Counted from the first letter of the stretch, positions 10,661-23,008 are shown. The stretch: DNA of 64,000 nucleotides from Kappaphycus alvarezii (GCA_002205965.3 NADL03000646.1:1-64000); one strand, 5' to 3'. Notes: generated by a model not told the origin, from the letters alone. Translations and numbers: made by a program.

Positions 10661-11789
10661 CTATAGCACTTTAAATATGGGCATGTCTTTGGTAATCATC
10701 ATTGTCTCGGTCAAAAAAAGGCGATACTGCGGCCTTGGATTTGCATGAATTCGGAAGCATCATAAAAATCTGCGTGATAAAATATCGGAACTGAATTTGG
10801 GAGGCGAAGTGACCACGAATTGAAAGGCGTCTCTTTGAAAGGGTAGTACCAAATATTCAAACATAAAATAGAAAATGGATTTGTACAGTGAATTTGGATT
10901 CATAAAGGAAAACGATATTCGAAATTTGTTTTGGGAAGACAAAGGTAAGGCGATTGGTCAAGAACGGATTTCAAGATGCGGAGAGGACCTTTTCCGTTCC
11001 GACACGCTCTCTCGCTCGAGACGAACATCCCGGCTCGTCTTCATTGTTCTTCTTCTGTTTCCGTTAGTGATCGCTGCTTTATTGATAAAATGTAAGATCT
11101 TTCAAACGGGTACGGATGCAACTGATTACCAATATGATGCTCCAAAAAGTAAGTTTGCATTACCGTACCTCACTTTGTAGCATAAACTCATATATTGGTT
11201 TGATAACATCGAGGTGGGGTTGAATACATTCTTCCTCCGTGACTCTTCCGAATCTTCCAAGAGTGAAAAAATATATATGATATGCAAACTCTTCCGTAAG
11301 ATGCCGGAGGAATGTGTCGCGCTATTCGGCGCTACAGTTGGAAGTGGCCTAATTGTGGATCCACAAGTCGAGGGATGTCCGGGGTTGTTGTTGATGGTTT
11401 TCGTTTACTTGTCTTGCCCTTTTTTCCATCCCCACCTTTCTCTGCAGGGTACTTATAGCCCCTCATCGATCTACAAGCTCTTCCCAAACTAAGTGAAAAA
11501 GAAACGCCAACTAAAGAAAAACATTACACATTACTCAAGGACTCTAAAAACCAGGAAAACAGCGACCCAAGAGAGGACAATCCGGGAACCGATGGCTATG
11601 AAATGCGATACAGCGTGTGATACATCAAAGTCCAAGTGGGACTGTCCGAGCACAAGCGATGACCACAGAATCGTGGGTAGCTCAATCCACGGCTTGACTT
11701 GAGCATGTAAAAGAGATGTCGGTAAAACTGATATTGTTGTACTGAAAGGAAATTGATTAAGTTTCACGAGACATGTAATTGCTTCATTC
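10661..11789. other. No convincing gene; one small membrane-like ORF
   Basis: The only frame of note is 10875-11180 (+), 101 codons, with one hydrophobic helix (LVFIVLLLFPLVIAALLI) preceded by arginines, a plausible single-pass anchor. There is no conservation evidence. Frames at 11214-11702 are unconvincing. Confidence 0.25.
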
Positions 11790-11795
11790 GACAGA

Positions 11796-13274
11796 ATGGA
11801 TGCAGATAAGAAAAGAAGACACGCATCATCAAGAATGAATCTTCGTAAGATAAGTGCAGTCCATGTACCACCGCAGGAAAAGTCGGATGATCGTATGTTG
11901 GACACTGATACTGCATCAAATGTTGCTAGAGCGCTCCTGTTGGGACCTGATTTCTCTGACCCTCATCCAAAATGGTTCATCGATTCTGGGCAACAACCCA
12001 CATGTGTAATGATCGTTCTCTGTTTGAGAGGTTGGAAAGATCAAATCTTGGTTCTGTTGAAGTCGGAGATGGAACTCATGTATCTGTGCATGGTCAAGGC
12101 AACTTACATGCAAGCACTGTCGCCTATGGTATTACGAGCCTCTTCACTCTTACTGATGTGCAGTATGTCCCTGATTTGAAGTTCAATCTTCTCTCTATTG
12201 GATATATGCGCAAGAAAGGCCTAGTAATAACGTTTCAGAGTGAGGAACGAGAAGGATATGGTACTTGTACTGTAACCGATCCGAAGACGAACACCGTTTG
12301 TCTCCTCGGATTTGATTCAGAACGCACTGGATTGCACACAGCGTTATTGAAACCCTCAACGGGAAGTACGGGCACTGCAACCTTAGTTTCCAAGGCAAAG
12401 GTGAATGAATCATTGATATGGCATCGTCGACTGAAACACACGTACATAGACCATATTCGTAAGACTGTCCCACTTGTTAATGGTGTGCCATTGCAGAATA
12501 TTTATGATTGGGGTATATGCGACGACTGCAAGGTATCGAAGTCTGTTCGAGATATTAGGCTCGAAGTTCAAGTGAATCGTCATGCAAGAAAGCCGGGTGA
12601 TTTGGTACACACTGATGTTGTTGGACCTATGCGTATCGAATCCATTGGTGGCGCTAAGTATTATGTGACTCTGTACGATGACGAGACTGCTTACTCGATG
12701 GTGAGGTTCCTTCAGAATCGTTAAAGTTCCCGCAGCTGTACAACATATGATTGTTGAGCTAGAAACCGGATTGGAAAGGCATGTGAAGAGTATCAGGTTC
12801 GACAATGCCAAAGAGTACCTCTCGAAGACTTTGCAGAACTGGCTTTCTCAACCAGGCATCAAGAAGCAGCCGGCAGCACCGTACAGCCCCGAATCGAATG
12901 GAAAAACAGAACGATTGAATCGGACTTTAGATGATGCCGTGAGGACTATGTTGCTATCTCTATCTTCATTTCCTGGACGGAACAGGCTTTGGGCTGAGGC
13001 TATCAATACTGCTAACCATATTAGAAATCGTATGTACACCTCTGCCTCTGAGGAAAGCAGTAAACCTGCTGAGAAATTGTTTGGAACACGTCCCAACTTA
13101 TCTCATATTAGAATTTTTGGGTCATTAGCCTATGTGGACATACCAAAGGAGAAGAGAGATGGAAAATTTGGTCCGAGGGCTCGAAAGGGCATACTCGTCG
13201 GGTTAGAAAGAGGAAATTCTTACAGAATCTACTATCCCGACAGTGCTACGTTTTCTGTGTCAAGGGATGCTTAG
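11796..13274 (+). pseudogene. Copia 1 protease and integrase
   Basis: The protease active site reads KWFIDSG in one frame and ATTHMCND in the next, so a single missing base at about 11990 splits the D-S-G-A-T-T-H motif. Then VQYVPDLKFNLLSIGYM (protease end), LIWHRRLKH...CDDCK (GAG-pre-integrase / HHCC finger), HTDVVGPM (first catalytic Asp), and after a frameshift at about 12722 FDNAKEY and PYSPESNGKTERLNRTL (second Asp and Glu). GSLAYVDIPKEKRDGK then KGILVGLE end the integrase. A TAG stop follows at 13272. Confidence 0.85.
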
Positions 13275-13559
13275 TTTGACGAGTCGATTCTTGGCTGGCC
13301 GACTGAGAATCATAGAGAAGACACTACCATTCTTTTTGATTTGTTTGGAAGTGATGATGAAGAAATTTAAGATATGGAAATAAGTGGAAACAAAGTAGGT
13401 AATGAAGATTTGGCAAATGCCACTAAAGGTAATTCGTCTGAACACGATGAAGATTTGATGGAGTTGGAATTGCTGGATGAATTTGGAAATGTGGACCCGC
13501 AACTTGTAACCAATTACCCGCCAGGGCCCAAAAGAACTAGCTGATCACGTAATGCCCCG

Positions 13560-15065
13560 AATAGGTACACCCCGGATGCCCTGTTAGCATTGAAACTGCG
13601 TTTTTTAATGGGCGCCTGCAGTCCTGAACTGCCTTCTACGTTTGAAGAGGCCATGTCTGGCAATGAACGAGAAGAATAGCATCTTGCAATGCAAAATGAA
13701 ATGAAGAATCTGCGACAGAGAGGAGTAATCGATTTTGCGGAACTACCAGATGGATTTCGTCCCATTTCATGCAGATGGGTTTTCGACCGTAAGCGCAACA
13801 CCTCTGGTCAAGTGATCCGACAATGGGCTCGTATTGTCGCAAAGGGGTTTATGCAGCAGGAAGGAGTAGATTATTCTGAGTTCTTCGCTCCTGTGGCCAA
13901 GTACACTACTGTGCGAATGCTTTTGGCTATAATTGTTGATCAGTCTATGTTCTATATGCGATTGGACATAAAGGCTGCGGTTCTTTACTGCAAACTTGAA
14001 GAAGAAGTGCACATGAAGCATCCACGCGGTTTTGAAGTCCAAGGCGAAGAACACATAGTGTACCGTTTGCTAAAGGCCATTTATGGTTTAAAGCAAGCCT
14101 CAAGAGCTTTTCGGAAGTTTATGCACCCCATTCTTGTCAGTCTTGGTGCTATTGTGTCCTCCGCGGATCCATCGTTATATCTGGTGAACAATAAGACCAT
14201 GCTGAAGATTGTACTCGTGGTGTATGTTGATGAAGTCCTCATTGCGGGATGAACCGACAGAGACCTGCACAAGTTTGTGGAGGCGTTATCAAAGCATGTT
14301 GAGCTACGCGTAGAAGCTCATGACAGTAAGTTCTTGGGCTTGGTAATTGAGAAGCATGGTGACCAGACTATTAAGATACACAACGCTCCACTTATTGAGG
14401 ATGCTCTTCTGCGGTTTGGTATGGAGAATTTTTCACCGGTGGCAACACCCATCCTTCGGAAGGTAAGGTTCATTGCGGCAAAGGGTGAAGAACAGTTGAG
14501 CACTGTACCTTACCATGAGCTGGTAGGCGTTCTCCCACATTTGGCTAACACATGTCGCCCTGACATTTCGTTTGCGGTAGGATACCTCTCTAGGTTACTG
14601 GAAAAGCATGGAAATGACCATTGGAAGGCTGCAAAGAGGGTCCTGCGTTACCTCAAGGGGACGAAGTATGTCGGATTTGCGTACCGAAAAACCGATGGCC
14701 TCCTAGTTGGTTACAGTGATGCAGATTTTGCTGGTGATGTGATAGACCGCAGATCGACTAGCGGATTTGGATTTCTCTTTTCTGGTGCTGCAGTCTCTTG
14801 GGGATCTAAAAAACAATCTATTGTCGCGCAGTCTACAGTCGAAGCCGAGTATGTCGCGATGACACATTCTGTTCGTGAATCTCTCTGGCTGCAACAACTA
14901 ATGAGAGAATTAGGACTTCGCATCAGAGAAGCGGTAGTCATTAATGGAGATAACCAAGGAATGTTGGCGCTTTCCAAGGATAACCTGTTCAGTGAGAGAA
15001 CGAAACATATTGAAGTTCGTTTTCACTTGGTTCGTGATCATGTCCAGAAGAAAACTGTTCAGCTG
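13560..15065 (+). pseudogene. Copia 1 reverse transcriptase and RNase H
   Basis: RT motifs in order: CRWVFDRKRN, RIVAKGFMQQEGVDY, FAPVAK, RLDIKAA, AIYGLKQA. The catalytic YVDD is YVDE here, and a TGA stop follows at 14250. The next frame continues KFLGLVIEKHGDQ, PDISFAVGYLSR, VLRYLKGTKY and the RNase H core VGYSDADFAGD, RRSTSGF, VSWGSKKQSIVAQST, EAEYVA, ending at HIEVRFHLVRDHVQ. Sequence after about 15065 no longer looks like copia on this strand. Confidence 0.85.
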
Positions 15066-15239
15066 TCAGAGGGTCTGGAAGAACATGCGATACAGTACCG
15101 AGGCATTTTGCACCATTACACGAACCATGATCGTTCCCTTCCTGAGGAGACAAGGCTACATGCTCTAGGATATCTATTCCAGATTCCAAAATCTTGAGAC
15201 TTTCCTGTTGCAGATCACTACCACTCTCTGTAGCACTTT

Positions 15240-16475
15240 GTGGAACAACACGACTATTTTCTACATCTACGTCCTCGGTATTTCGCTAGTGCAAATCGTC
15301 ATTTTCGCCATTAATCAAATCCTTTTTTTCTATACAACTCTCAGGTGACTCAAATTGTTGCATTTTTGTTTGGCGTAGAGGGAACCTATTCTCTATCACT
15401 GTGAAATCTCGAGTGATAACAGCCGCACGCCAGATCGTAATCCATACGTTGTACTGAAAGCTGGGGAAGCAGCCGATAGTAACACCAAGTTTTGATTTTT
15501 GGTTGAGTTTTTGACTTAGTTCCTTGGGTACATATTACCATTCTAGTGATAAAAATAATTTAAAAATCGATATTTCTGGATTGTAGCTGGTCATTATCTC
15601 ATTGGAGGTATGTGAAGAGTCACGGGAGCAGAAGAAGTGATTTCTGACTTTCGCAGCATTGGCAATCGCCTCTGCCCAAAATACCTTCGGAAATCCTGCA
15701 AGCGGAAGGAGTTTCCCTGAACATTCAACGAAAGTACGATTGACACGTTCCGCTGTACCGTTCTGGTTCATCCTGTAATTCGGCGCGGAGGTGTGCTTAA
15801 CTCCGTGCTCGGTGACGCAGTCCTTTAAAGAGATATCTTTCCCTGCATTATTGCTATGCAATCGTTTAATTTTGCAGGGAAACCGGGTAGAGACCCAGCC
15901 AAATGTAGTTTAAACTGGCCCAGGGCGTCACTATTCCGTTGCATCGATTGGATGCGAATAGGGCCTGAGTACTCATCGCCAAATGAAATAAAGTATCGGC
16001 AACCCGCAAACGATTCTACAGACATAGGGCAACATATTTCTGAACGAATTGCATCAAGTCTACTCTGTGAACGGTTGATGTATGTACGTGGGGTTCGTCG
16101 AAACTCTTTCCCTTTGAGACAGTTGTCGCACTAGTTTGCTTAAGGAAAACTCGGTTCCTGTTTGACAGTGACAGCACAAGTACTTGACAATATTTTAATA
16201 CTCCGTATGTTTGCATGGGAGACTCGCTGATGCCATAGTTTCAATGCTGATTCTGAGTCCGAACTGTAGTCATTTCTTCCCGCAATGGCACAAACAATTT
16301 CAGGTTTCACTGGAATCTCTTTAGTTCTGTAAACACCACAGACTAGTTGGCCCTGAAACATCATCGTCCCATTCATGATTCCCCTACATTTAGTCCTTCT
16401 AAAGCTGATATCATAGACCTGATAACAAAGCATTGAATAACTTATAAGCGATGTGTGAAGCTCGGGGACAAACAA
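15240..16475 (-). pseudogene. Copia 2 GAG-pre-integrase and integrase
   Basis: 16140-16475 holds LKLWHQRVSHANIRSIKIL, the His pair of the pre-integrase finger. 15825-16025 has SFGDEYSGPIRIQSM. 15535-15861 has HTSAPNYRMNQNGTAERVN, with the catalytic Glu, then FWAEAIANAAKVRN. The frame continues with EWYVPKELSQKLNQKSKLG and RDFTVIENRFP to 15240. Broken by at least three frameshifts. The region 16480-16890 may be degraded protease, but I do not see a clear DSG motif. Confidence 0.75.
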
Positions 16476-16887
16476 AACTCTGCGTAACGCAATTGTCTGG
16501 TCGAACAGCTCGTCACAACTGACTTATGCAGTTCGCAGTAGAAGTGTGCCTGATCGCGTGGAATAAAATCCCTTTCCGTCTTCTAAGACAATGCCACAGA
16601 GTACGATTTCTTGAACCGCATGTAGCCAGTCCTCAAAACACCATATGATCCGATGCCACCGAATCAAATAGAAAATAGCCCTTATCTGTATAAAAGTTTC
16701 CCTGTGTTGCTGCATATTCTGACTATTCGGCTTTGCACCGACGTGCAGAATGAAACCTCTCAAAACTATTGCATTTGTCATCTTACTTTGCTTCATGTGC
16801 TAGTAGCATTTATGCAGCCCGGGCATCTGAGCTATCCTCGCGAGATCTTATCCTTTCATTTCTGTCTCCGTCCCCCTTTCTATTCAG

Positions 16888-17587
16888 TTAGCAATTCCTC
16901 ACAATGTGTCCAGTACGATTGCACCTGAAGCAACGATGATTATCTGCTTTAGATTGCAAACTCGGCCTCCAATTGCAATTTGGTCGCCTATCTCTTGCAG
17001 ACAATGTCTGGTAGTGACTACTGTTCCCAATTCCGGACGCAAGTGAAGAGTTCTCCCTTGACTTCTGGTCATCGTATTCCTGGAATAAAACAGCCTTCCC
17101 AGTCTCCCATTGTAGTTTACCTTTGCTTGTCAGTAATGAAGCAATTACAGACCCAAATGGAGACTTCCATTTATCACCAAATGACGCCAGAAATGTAGCA
17201 ACTTGAAATCCTCTGAAATAAGCGCTACTAATTGAAGCAAGCCTCTTTAAAATTTCTTCGAAGATGTCCACATAATCTCGCATAGGCTCATGGTGGTATG
17301 AAATCCTGCCAATCTTAAGCTGAAGCTGCACGTGTGTGTCTGTGTTGGATACAGAGTACCGATCCCCAATCTTGCTCCACATCAAGAGTACTTTGTTTAG
17401 CCGGCAAATAAAGCCGAGAGAGTCGATCACCAAGGCCCTGAATTATGATGGCTCGAGCAGCGGCCACTCTTCTCCATATATCCCCACTCAATGTGGATTT
17501 CTGATCATCCTTTTCCTTGAGAACGTCTGATTCGACGGCAAAAAGAACATACTTTGCTGCTAGTTCTGCTTCTGTACGGGCGATCAA
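16888..17587 (-). pseudogene. Copia 2 gag
   Basis: The N-terminal piece has IWRRVAAARAIIIQGLGDRL, typical of UBN2-like copia gag. After a frame change it continues through YHHEPMRDYVDIFEEILKRL and ends in a CCHC knuckle, C-FR-C-NRTG-H-IVRN-C. A stop follows. It would bind the element's RNA in the virus-like particle. Confidence 0.75.
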
Positions 17588-17829
17588 AAGCTAAAAGTGA
17601 TCCCTAATGTTGCCAAATAATTTTTAAACTTTCTCACTTTCATCCCTATCACGTTATCAACCTCGAATTAAGCAATTTGAAAAGGAAATAGCAAGTATTC
17701 TTTAAGCGTGGATACAGTAACGATACTTCTGCATCATGCACTGACTACTGAGATCGTGGACTACAAGCATTATAGGTTCACGGCATCCCTCAGCCCTGTT
17801 TCCAAAACGCGTCATGTATCTACCACTGC

Positions 17830-18757
17830 TTCCTCGTCCTAATTACCCTTCTCCACTCTTCCACTCAGCGGTAACGGTGCCTGCGCTGCTCCTGGAGTCT
17901 GGATTACTATGGTCTGTTTACGTCTCGGCGAGCCACTTTTCTCTGGATCCCGTTCCTGCACCATATGCTACCGTTCAACTGCCGTGCTAGATGTTCATGG
18001 TCATCACGCCATGGTTTGCAGTACTGGCGACGGTAGCGTTCGCCGCCACGACGCACTTCGTGACGAGCTAGCTCGGTCCATCCGCCATACTGCTCTACTC
18101 TACGGTGTTCGCGTTTCTCGGGAGCAGCGCTTTCCAGATCCTCTACATCCTTCCTCTGGCTTCCTTGCGGCCTCCCAACTAACCAGCGAAGAACGGCAGG
18201 CTCGAATTGACCATATTTATCCTTCTGCTTCTTCCCCGACCCAGCTCCGCCTAGAAGTTTTTATTAATGACTCCGAGTTCGCTGCCAGCCCGCAGGCCTT
18301 TGATGTCTCTGTCATCAGTCCGCACTCATCCGGGTTTCGCTCTTGTCCTCCACATGGCCATATCTCCAAGAAAGAATCAGAGAAGCTCCACCATTACCAT
18401 ACCTTATGCGAATACTACGGACTGGACCCTCACCCCATGGTTGCTGATGTCTACGGTTGCATTGTATTGGACGCGGGTTTGATCAGGCTGTGCAACAAGT
18501 CGCCCACTTTCTCGCCAGCAAGCGTGGTACCTCTGTTGCCGCCGCGAAACACTCGCTCCTCATTAGATTCGTATGCCTGATTGTCCAATACGTTGCTACG
18601 TCCGTCAATCGGCGGCGTCTTGACCAGACCGCCGATTTGGCCCCTGCTGTGTAGTCCCAGGCCCTGCGCTGTATGGGGCAAGCGGTCTCCTGAGTATTGA
18701 TCATTAAAGTTGATGCTTTCGTACAACTCGTAAAGAATTACCACCACCACCACAAGA
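17830..18757 (+). pseudogene. Family L ORF2 C-terminus with 3' tail
   Basis: A 223-codon frame (17909-18580) begins MVCLRLGEPLFSGSRSC and gives the knuckle C-x2-C...GHHAMVC, RRHDALRDELA, RLEVFIND and FDVSVISPH, i.e. the L knuckle and nuclease. The catalytic-type Asp pair (RIDHIY / FDVSV) is kept. The last part is frameshifted near 18440. At 18730-18757 the 3' tail reads CGTAAAGAATTA followed by (CCA)n. 5'-truncated near 17830. Confidence 0.75.
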
Positions 18758-19692
18758 CTAGGACACATGCAGCCATCATCCAGCTCAAGTGGAGTCCCTT
18801 CCGCGCCTCAGAGCCGTCCAGAATCCCGCGGGACCCTGAAGAGGTAAGAGAAATACCTCCCGGTTCTGAGTCGTCTCCGAAGAAAGGAGCCAGTTCATCC
18901 GGAATGGGAACCAACGATACGCCGCTGAGAGAGAGTCATCCACAGCCTATATCGACATCGACGAATTAAATTCTCCCGGTCGTACTTCCTCCAATGCTCC
19001 CCAAAAAACCGTGCTGGATGCCAATACACAGACGCTCTGCTTCCTTACCGAATAATACAAACACGTCATCTGGTCCAGAATCAAGTAAAAGGATTTCGAA
19101 AAAGAGGATTCAAATGCAATCTTAATTAAACAACGGGATGTGCGCATCGGAAATTCCCGCAGTGGAAAGAGATGTTTCTGACTGTAGAAGGTGTGCGTCG
19201 AACTATTCTTTCCTGAAATATGGGAAGTGGACCTTCTCATCGAACTTCAGGAGCGAAGAAATGTTTCTTTCTTCAAGAGAAGCACAGACTCGAGTTAAGT
19301 TCTCTAGAGGGCTATATTACTGAGCATTTCGAGAGTATCCTAGTCTCAAAGTCAGTGGCCTAGACAATAAAGGTAGAAGAATCGGGTCCTGTACGAAAGA
19401 GTTTGACGCTGTCAAAAAGAAGAGATGTGTCCCTGATCAATCCCGATACAGGGCGAAGGCGACATCATCCGCGTCAGAACCCCTAACCGTCTAAAATTCT
19501 TAACAGTGAGAAAATAGGAACTTGAAAAGTCAGAAGTGAAGGTCCGACATAGTTCTAACGAACCCAGCGCCAGGAAAGTGCCCTTTCCTTCAGTGCAGAG
19601 TATGCCTATTCATACAAAGAAGACCAGAGGCATTTTTACAAGATCTTCTGACTTTTTACTACCTCATCGGTCCCGAAAAGAGTCGATGACGA
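18758..19692. other. No recognisable gene
   Basis: Short frames on both strands, none with motifs or relatives in the window. Confidence 0.3.
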
Positions 19693-19701
19693 CCGAAGGA
19701 A

Positions 19702-20082
19702 GGGGAAACGTTTGGGTGTTTTACTGTTTGAAGATATTTCCGACCTATCCCATGGTTTTCCAGACAACCGCAATCGACTCAAAAAGGGTATACCTACAGC
19801 GTAATGGGGAAGGAACTACGCTTCCTAAAATGCTACCTTCAGGCCAGCCATCAAGCAGGCCGCATTGGACATGACGGCTGCTGCAGCGTGCCTTTGCATC
19901 AAAACCCCCCGAACCTTTCCGTACGTCTCCAGTGCCCTCACAGCCACGTTTCTTGCCACGTCATTTAGCACTGCACATGCATCCGGGTGCCAACCTCCAA
20001 GAGTGGAGATTGGCACAGGCACGAGCCTGCCTCTGGTGGAGGTCGCGATAAAGGATTGATATCTTCTCTGCTTTGCATTGAC
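19702..20082 (-). mobile_element. Family T 5'-truncated insertion (381 bp) with TSD
   Basis: Flanked by CCGAAGGAA at 19693-19701 and 20083-20091. The minus strand encodes the end of the T polyprotein (VPISTLGGWHPDA, RNVAVRALETYGKVR, RHAAAAVMSNAACLMAG) and then a 3' UTR of type i (GAGTCGATTGCGGTTGTCTGG sense, split here) ending in the shared terminal motif. It sits immediately 3' of another T tail (20092-20128). Confidence 0.8.
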
Positions 20083-20091
20083 CCGAAGGAA

Positions 20092-20128
20092 GGGAAAGGT
20101 CTGGGTGTTTTACTCTTGGAAGATATGA
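20092..20128 (-). mobile_element. Family T 3' tail only (about 37 bp)
   Basis: The plus strand reads GGGAAAGGTCTGGG, TGTTTTACTCTTGG, AAGATAT, the reverse complement of the T terminal motif. The 381-bp T copy was inserted directly at its 3' junction. No TSD was found on its own 5' side. The following 20129-21195 holds no recognisable gene. Confidence 0.6.
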
Positions 20129-21199
20129 CTTTAAAGTAGTACTGCAGTGTAAATTTAAAAGGCCCAAAAAAGGAGAGAAAAAGAACTTTTGGAATTGACC
20201 AAAGTCCGTTGTGATGATACTCAGGTTCAGAAGCAAAAGAGCACCCTGAAGAAAGCCAAATCTCACTGTCTCCATTTGACTAGATGGCTAGCTGATGAAT
20301 TTATAAATTCATTTTGGAATTGCATAGTGAAAAAATAGAAATTACTTTGAAAGCCGCTCCAAAGAAGGACAGATTCCGGAGAGTCCAGACTCGAAGGAGA
20401 AAGTAAGGGCATGCGTTGGGGCGTATCATAAATCTAAGAAAGTGTTTAGAGCCCCAAAGTCCCATGAAGGAGAGCAACAAACCAGTTCGCGCAGTACTCA
20501 AGGCCGCGTACCCAAGTTTTGAACATATTTCTCTTAACCAGACTTGTTCAGCCAAAGTATGAATAAGATTCCGTAAGACGGTGGCTGTGAATGGCAGGGT
20601 GCCATGTAGTGAATCTAGATCTGATCATGGTCACTATGAAAATCCGTAATGCCCACCGAGCAATCGTGGCCATTAACCTCCGGGAAGAATCTTTTCTATA
20701 CTTTGACTCTTTGTGGCTTCCTGACATTAATGGTTACGTAAAAATTATCTGTCGTTGGTTGCTGGGAGGATGAGTTAAGGGACAAGAGCGGGAGGATAAG
20801 CTCAGAGAGTTAAGGGTCGACTCTTGGATGTGCGAATACATCCACCTTCTGCGGGACTTTCGAAATCTATACCGCGGGGCCTCTTGAACGCGTACTTGAA
20901 CCAAACATCACCCAGGAGAATGTTCCTGCACTACGAAAAAGAGACAGTCTTTTTCTGTAGCATAGACTGCAGAGGGTTGAGCACCTTTTCTGTTTTCTCT
21001 GTTTGCGGATGCTGGGAATGCAGTTATCCTATCTTGAAGAGTCAATGAAACTTTGGAGCGTATCAGGAGGAACATTGCAGGCTTACTTTTGTACTGGGTA
21101 ATTCATCACAAATGCGTCCTCGATTTGGTTCTTTAATGTTCGAAAAGTGCGGTTCGTCTATCCTCCGGTGCATGCTAGACGTGTTCAGAAGAATGGATT

Positions 21200-21335
21200 A
21201 TGTCACTCGTGTGCCTCAATGGCTGGCTCAAAGCCTGTCAGCAGGCATGATGCATTGGACATCATTGCTGCTGCCTCATGCCTCTGGGTTAAAACCGCTC
21301 GAACCGTCCCGTATGTCTCCATTCCCCTACATCAC
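21200..21335 (-). pseudogene. Family T C-terminal fragment
   Basis: The minus strand matches the last codons of the T polyprotein: YGTVRAV, then a degraded RHxAAAMMSNASCLLTGFEP. Short, truncated on both sides. Confidence 0.55.
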
Positions 21336-21475
21336 TAAATATGGTCATCCTTTGAGTGAGGCAAATTTTTTTGATCTTCATGTTTGGGATGTTCCACCAT
21401 CCTGACTACCAATTTATGCTGCAGCGGAAGTATTATGTTCAGGTGTCAGGTGGATAATTGGCGGGTCGTCAATAG

Positions 21476-21560
21476 AGGAAAATTTTTGGGTGTTTTATTC
21501 TTGGAAGATACATTCGATCTATTCCAAAGATTTCCCGACAGCTACAATCGACTCAAAAAG
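21476..21560 (-). mobile_element. Family T 3' UTR type i insertion
   Basis: The plus strand shows TTTTTGGGTGTTTTATTC, TTGGAAGATA and CTACAATCGACTCAAAAAGG, the reverse complement of the type i tail. No coding part is attached. No clear TSD. The interval 21561-21951 carries no gene. Confidence 0.6.
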
Positions 21561-21964
21561 GGGCGGCATGATGGGGCAGTGTACTTCGTCATCTGACACT
21601 TCTAGCGTAGGGAATCTAGACGGAGTTTGGAGAGAAGGAAAGGAGGAAACAGCAACGGGTCGGCGCCTCCGTGACCCTGTGACTACATTGACCAGTCGAG
21701 GCAGGCGAGGAGGAACTTTTGGGTATATTCCCAACTCGCTAGTGCAACAACGGACTGCGATTGATATCAATCACCGGATGTCGCATCCCAATGTTTCTTA
21801 ATACTGTATTCCTCACATGCTTTCAAAAATTACAAAAAAGTCTCTCTGATCAGCTTTCAGCTATGCATTTTGACTAGGCTTCAGCCAGCTAATCTGTTCA
21901 AAGTACATGAAAACCATGTGTTCCCCTTCTAGCAAATGCATACTACGTCGCTTCCTTGCTTCCT

Positions 21965-22072
21965 CCACATTACTGTGTCTGCACTCCTTTCTGAGTCGAT
22001 TGTGGTTGTCTGGAAAACTTTGGGATAAATCTGATATATCTTGCAAAAATAAATCACCCAAACCTTCCCCCC
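21965..22072 (+). mobile_element. Family T micro-insertion, 108 bp, 13-bp TSD
   Basis: TSD TTCCTTGCTTYCT at 21952-21964 and 22073-22085 (one mismatch). The insert starts at CCACATTACTGTGTC, runs through GAGTCGATTGTGGTTGTCTGG (in two parts) and ends CACCCAAACCTTCCCCCC. It is therefore the last 108 bp of T type i with nothing else, a severely 5'-truncated retrotransposition. Confidence 0.85.
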
Positions 22073-22099
22073 TTCCTTGCTTTCTAGTCTCTCCGAGAT

Positions 22100-23008
22100 C
22101 TAAGGCCTTGTATCTGGTATACACTTCCCCTTCTTTCCGATAATCGAACCTTCATTCCAGCACGCCAACCTTCAGGGCCTTCCGCCTCAACTCCAAGCGA
22201 AAGACCATTGGGCTTGCATATCGCTTCCAAATCATCTTTCCACGAAATTGTTAGCAGGTGGCTATGGACCTTCTCATGGAATAGACAGGCCGCTCTCTGC
22301 TCCCATCGGCTACCCCACATACCCCGCTTTAACGGTTCCACAAGCGCTTGGACTGCATCTCTACCCCAAATGCCACACGTCCGATTTCCATTGTACCCCA
22401 AGTTTCCTCCGATATGCTGTCGCTTGGGAAGTGTGGCGCACTCTCATTCCCTTCCGGCTGGACTCCCCGCCTTTCTCAGGTTTTGAGCGCTGTCCACTCT
22501 TCGTTAATTCCGAACGCCACCAAGCTCTGACGCTCGAAATGTCTGGGCACCATGCTGCTGTTTGACCACACATAGATGGCTCCGTCACCACAATATGGCC
22601 AATGGCCGAATCTTCTCAGAGGTCACAAGCCTCCGTATCGCGGTAGTCCTTATCTGCGAATGGAAACATCCACAGGATGCACATCCCTCAGCCTCCAGCC
22701 GTCACCATCTTGACATCTTCATTTATGACCCCAAATTCGTCCAGCGACCACACCGGTACGATGTTACTGTGATCAACTCCCACTCCGTGCCTTATAGCCG
22801 CTTGTCATACCCCTATCATTTCCTTTTGTACTTCCGAGCCGAAGATGCCATGAAGAGACGCTATCAAGACCTTTGTGATGACCTTGACATGTATTTTCAC
22901 CCAAAGTCTTTTGCTATGTACGTCTCTGTTGGTACTAGTACCGACGTTGGACTGCACCGTATTTACGAAGACATGGCATCTCGAAAGGGGACCAGGACTG
23001 TCTCCTAG
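22100..23008 (+). pseudogene. Family L ORF2 C-terminus, decayed
   Basis: Frames give VWRTLIPFRLDSPPFSGFER, then SGHHAAV with a stop in place of the knuckle Cys, then RHHLDIFIYDPKF and RYDVTVINSHS, the nuclease Asp pair of family L, and FHPKSFAMYVSV near the end. Several frame changes. 23011-23354 has nothing recognisable. Confidence 0.65.

Larger units (their letters stand above)
11796..15065 (+). mobile_element. Ty1/copia retrotransposon 1, coding region, decayed
   Basis: Copia gene order is clear: protease, GAG-pre-integrase, integrase, then RT and RNase H. The element is broken by frameshifts and stops, and its 3' end is truncated against an inverted copia element near 15065-15110. No LTRs were identified on either side. 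Confidence 0.85.
15085..17600 (-). mobile_element. Ty1/copia retrotransposon 2, gag to integrase, no RT
   Basis: Minus-strand frames give gag, zinc knuckle, GAG-pre-integrase and integrase in order. After the integrase a Ser/Glu-rich linker (ENSRVVPQSATESGSDLQQE) runs to about 15085, where it meets the truncated RNase H of copia 1 in opposite orientation. The RT half is missing. Many frameshifts. Confidence 0.8.

Noticed and set aside
18697..18969. ORF with a His run; same at 48.9 kb
   Set aside because: The His run is the (CCA)n 3' tail of family L read in frame.
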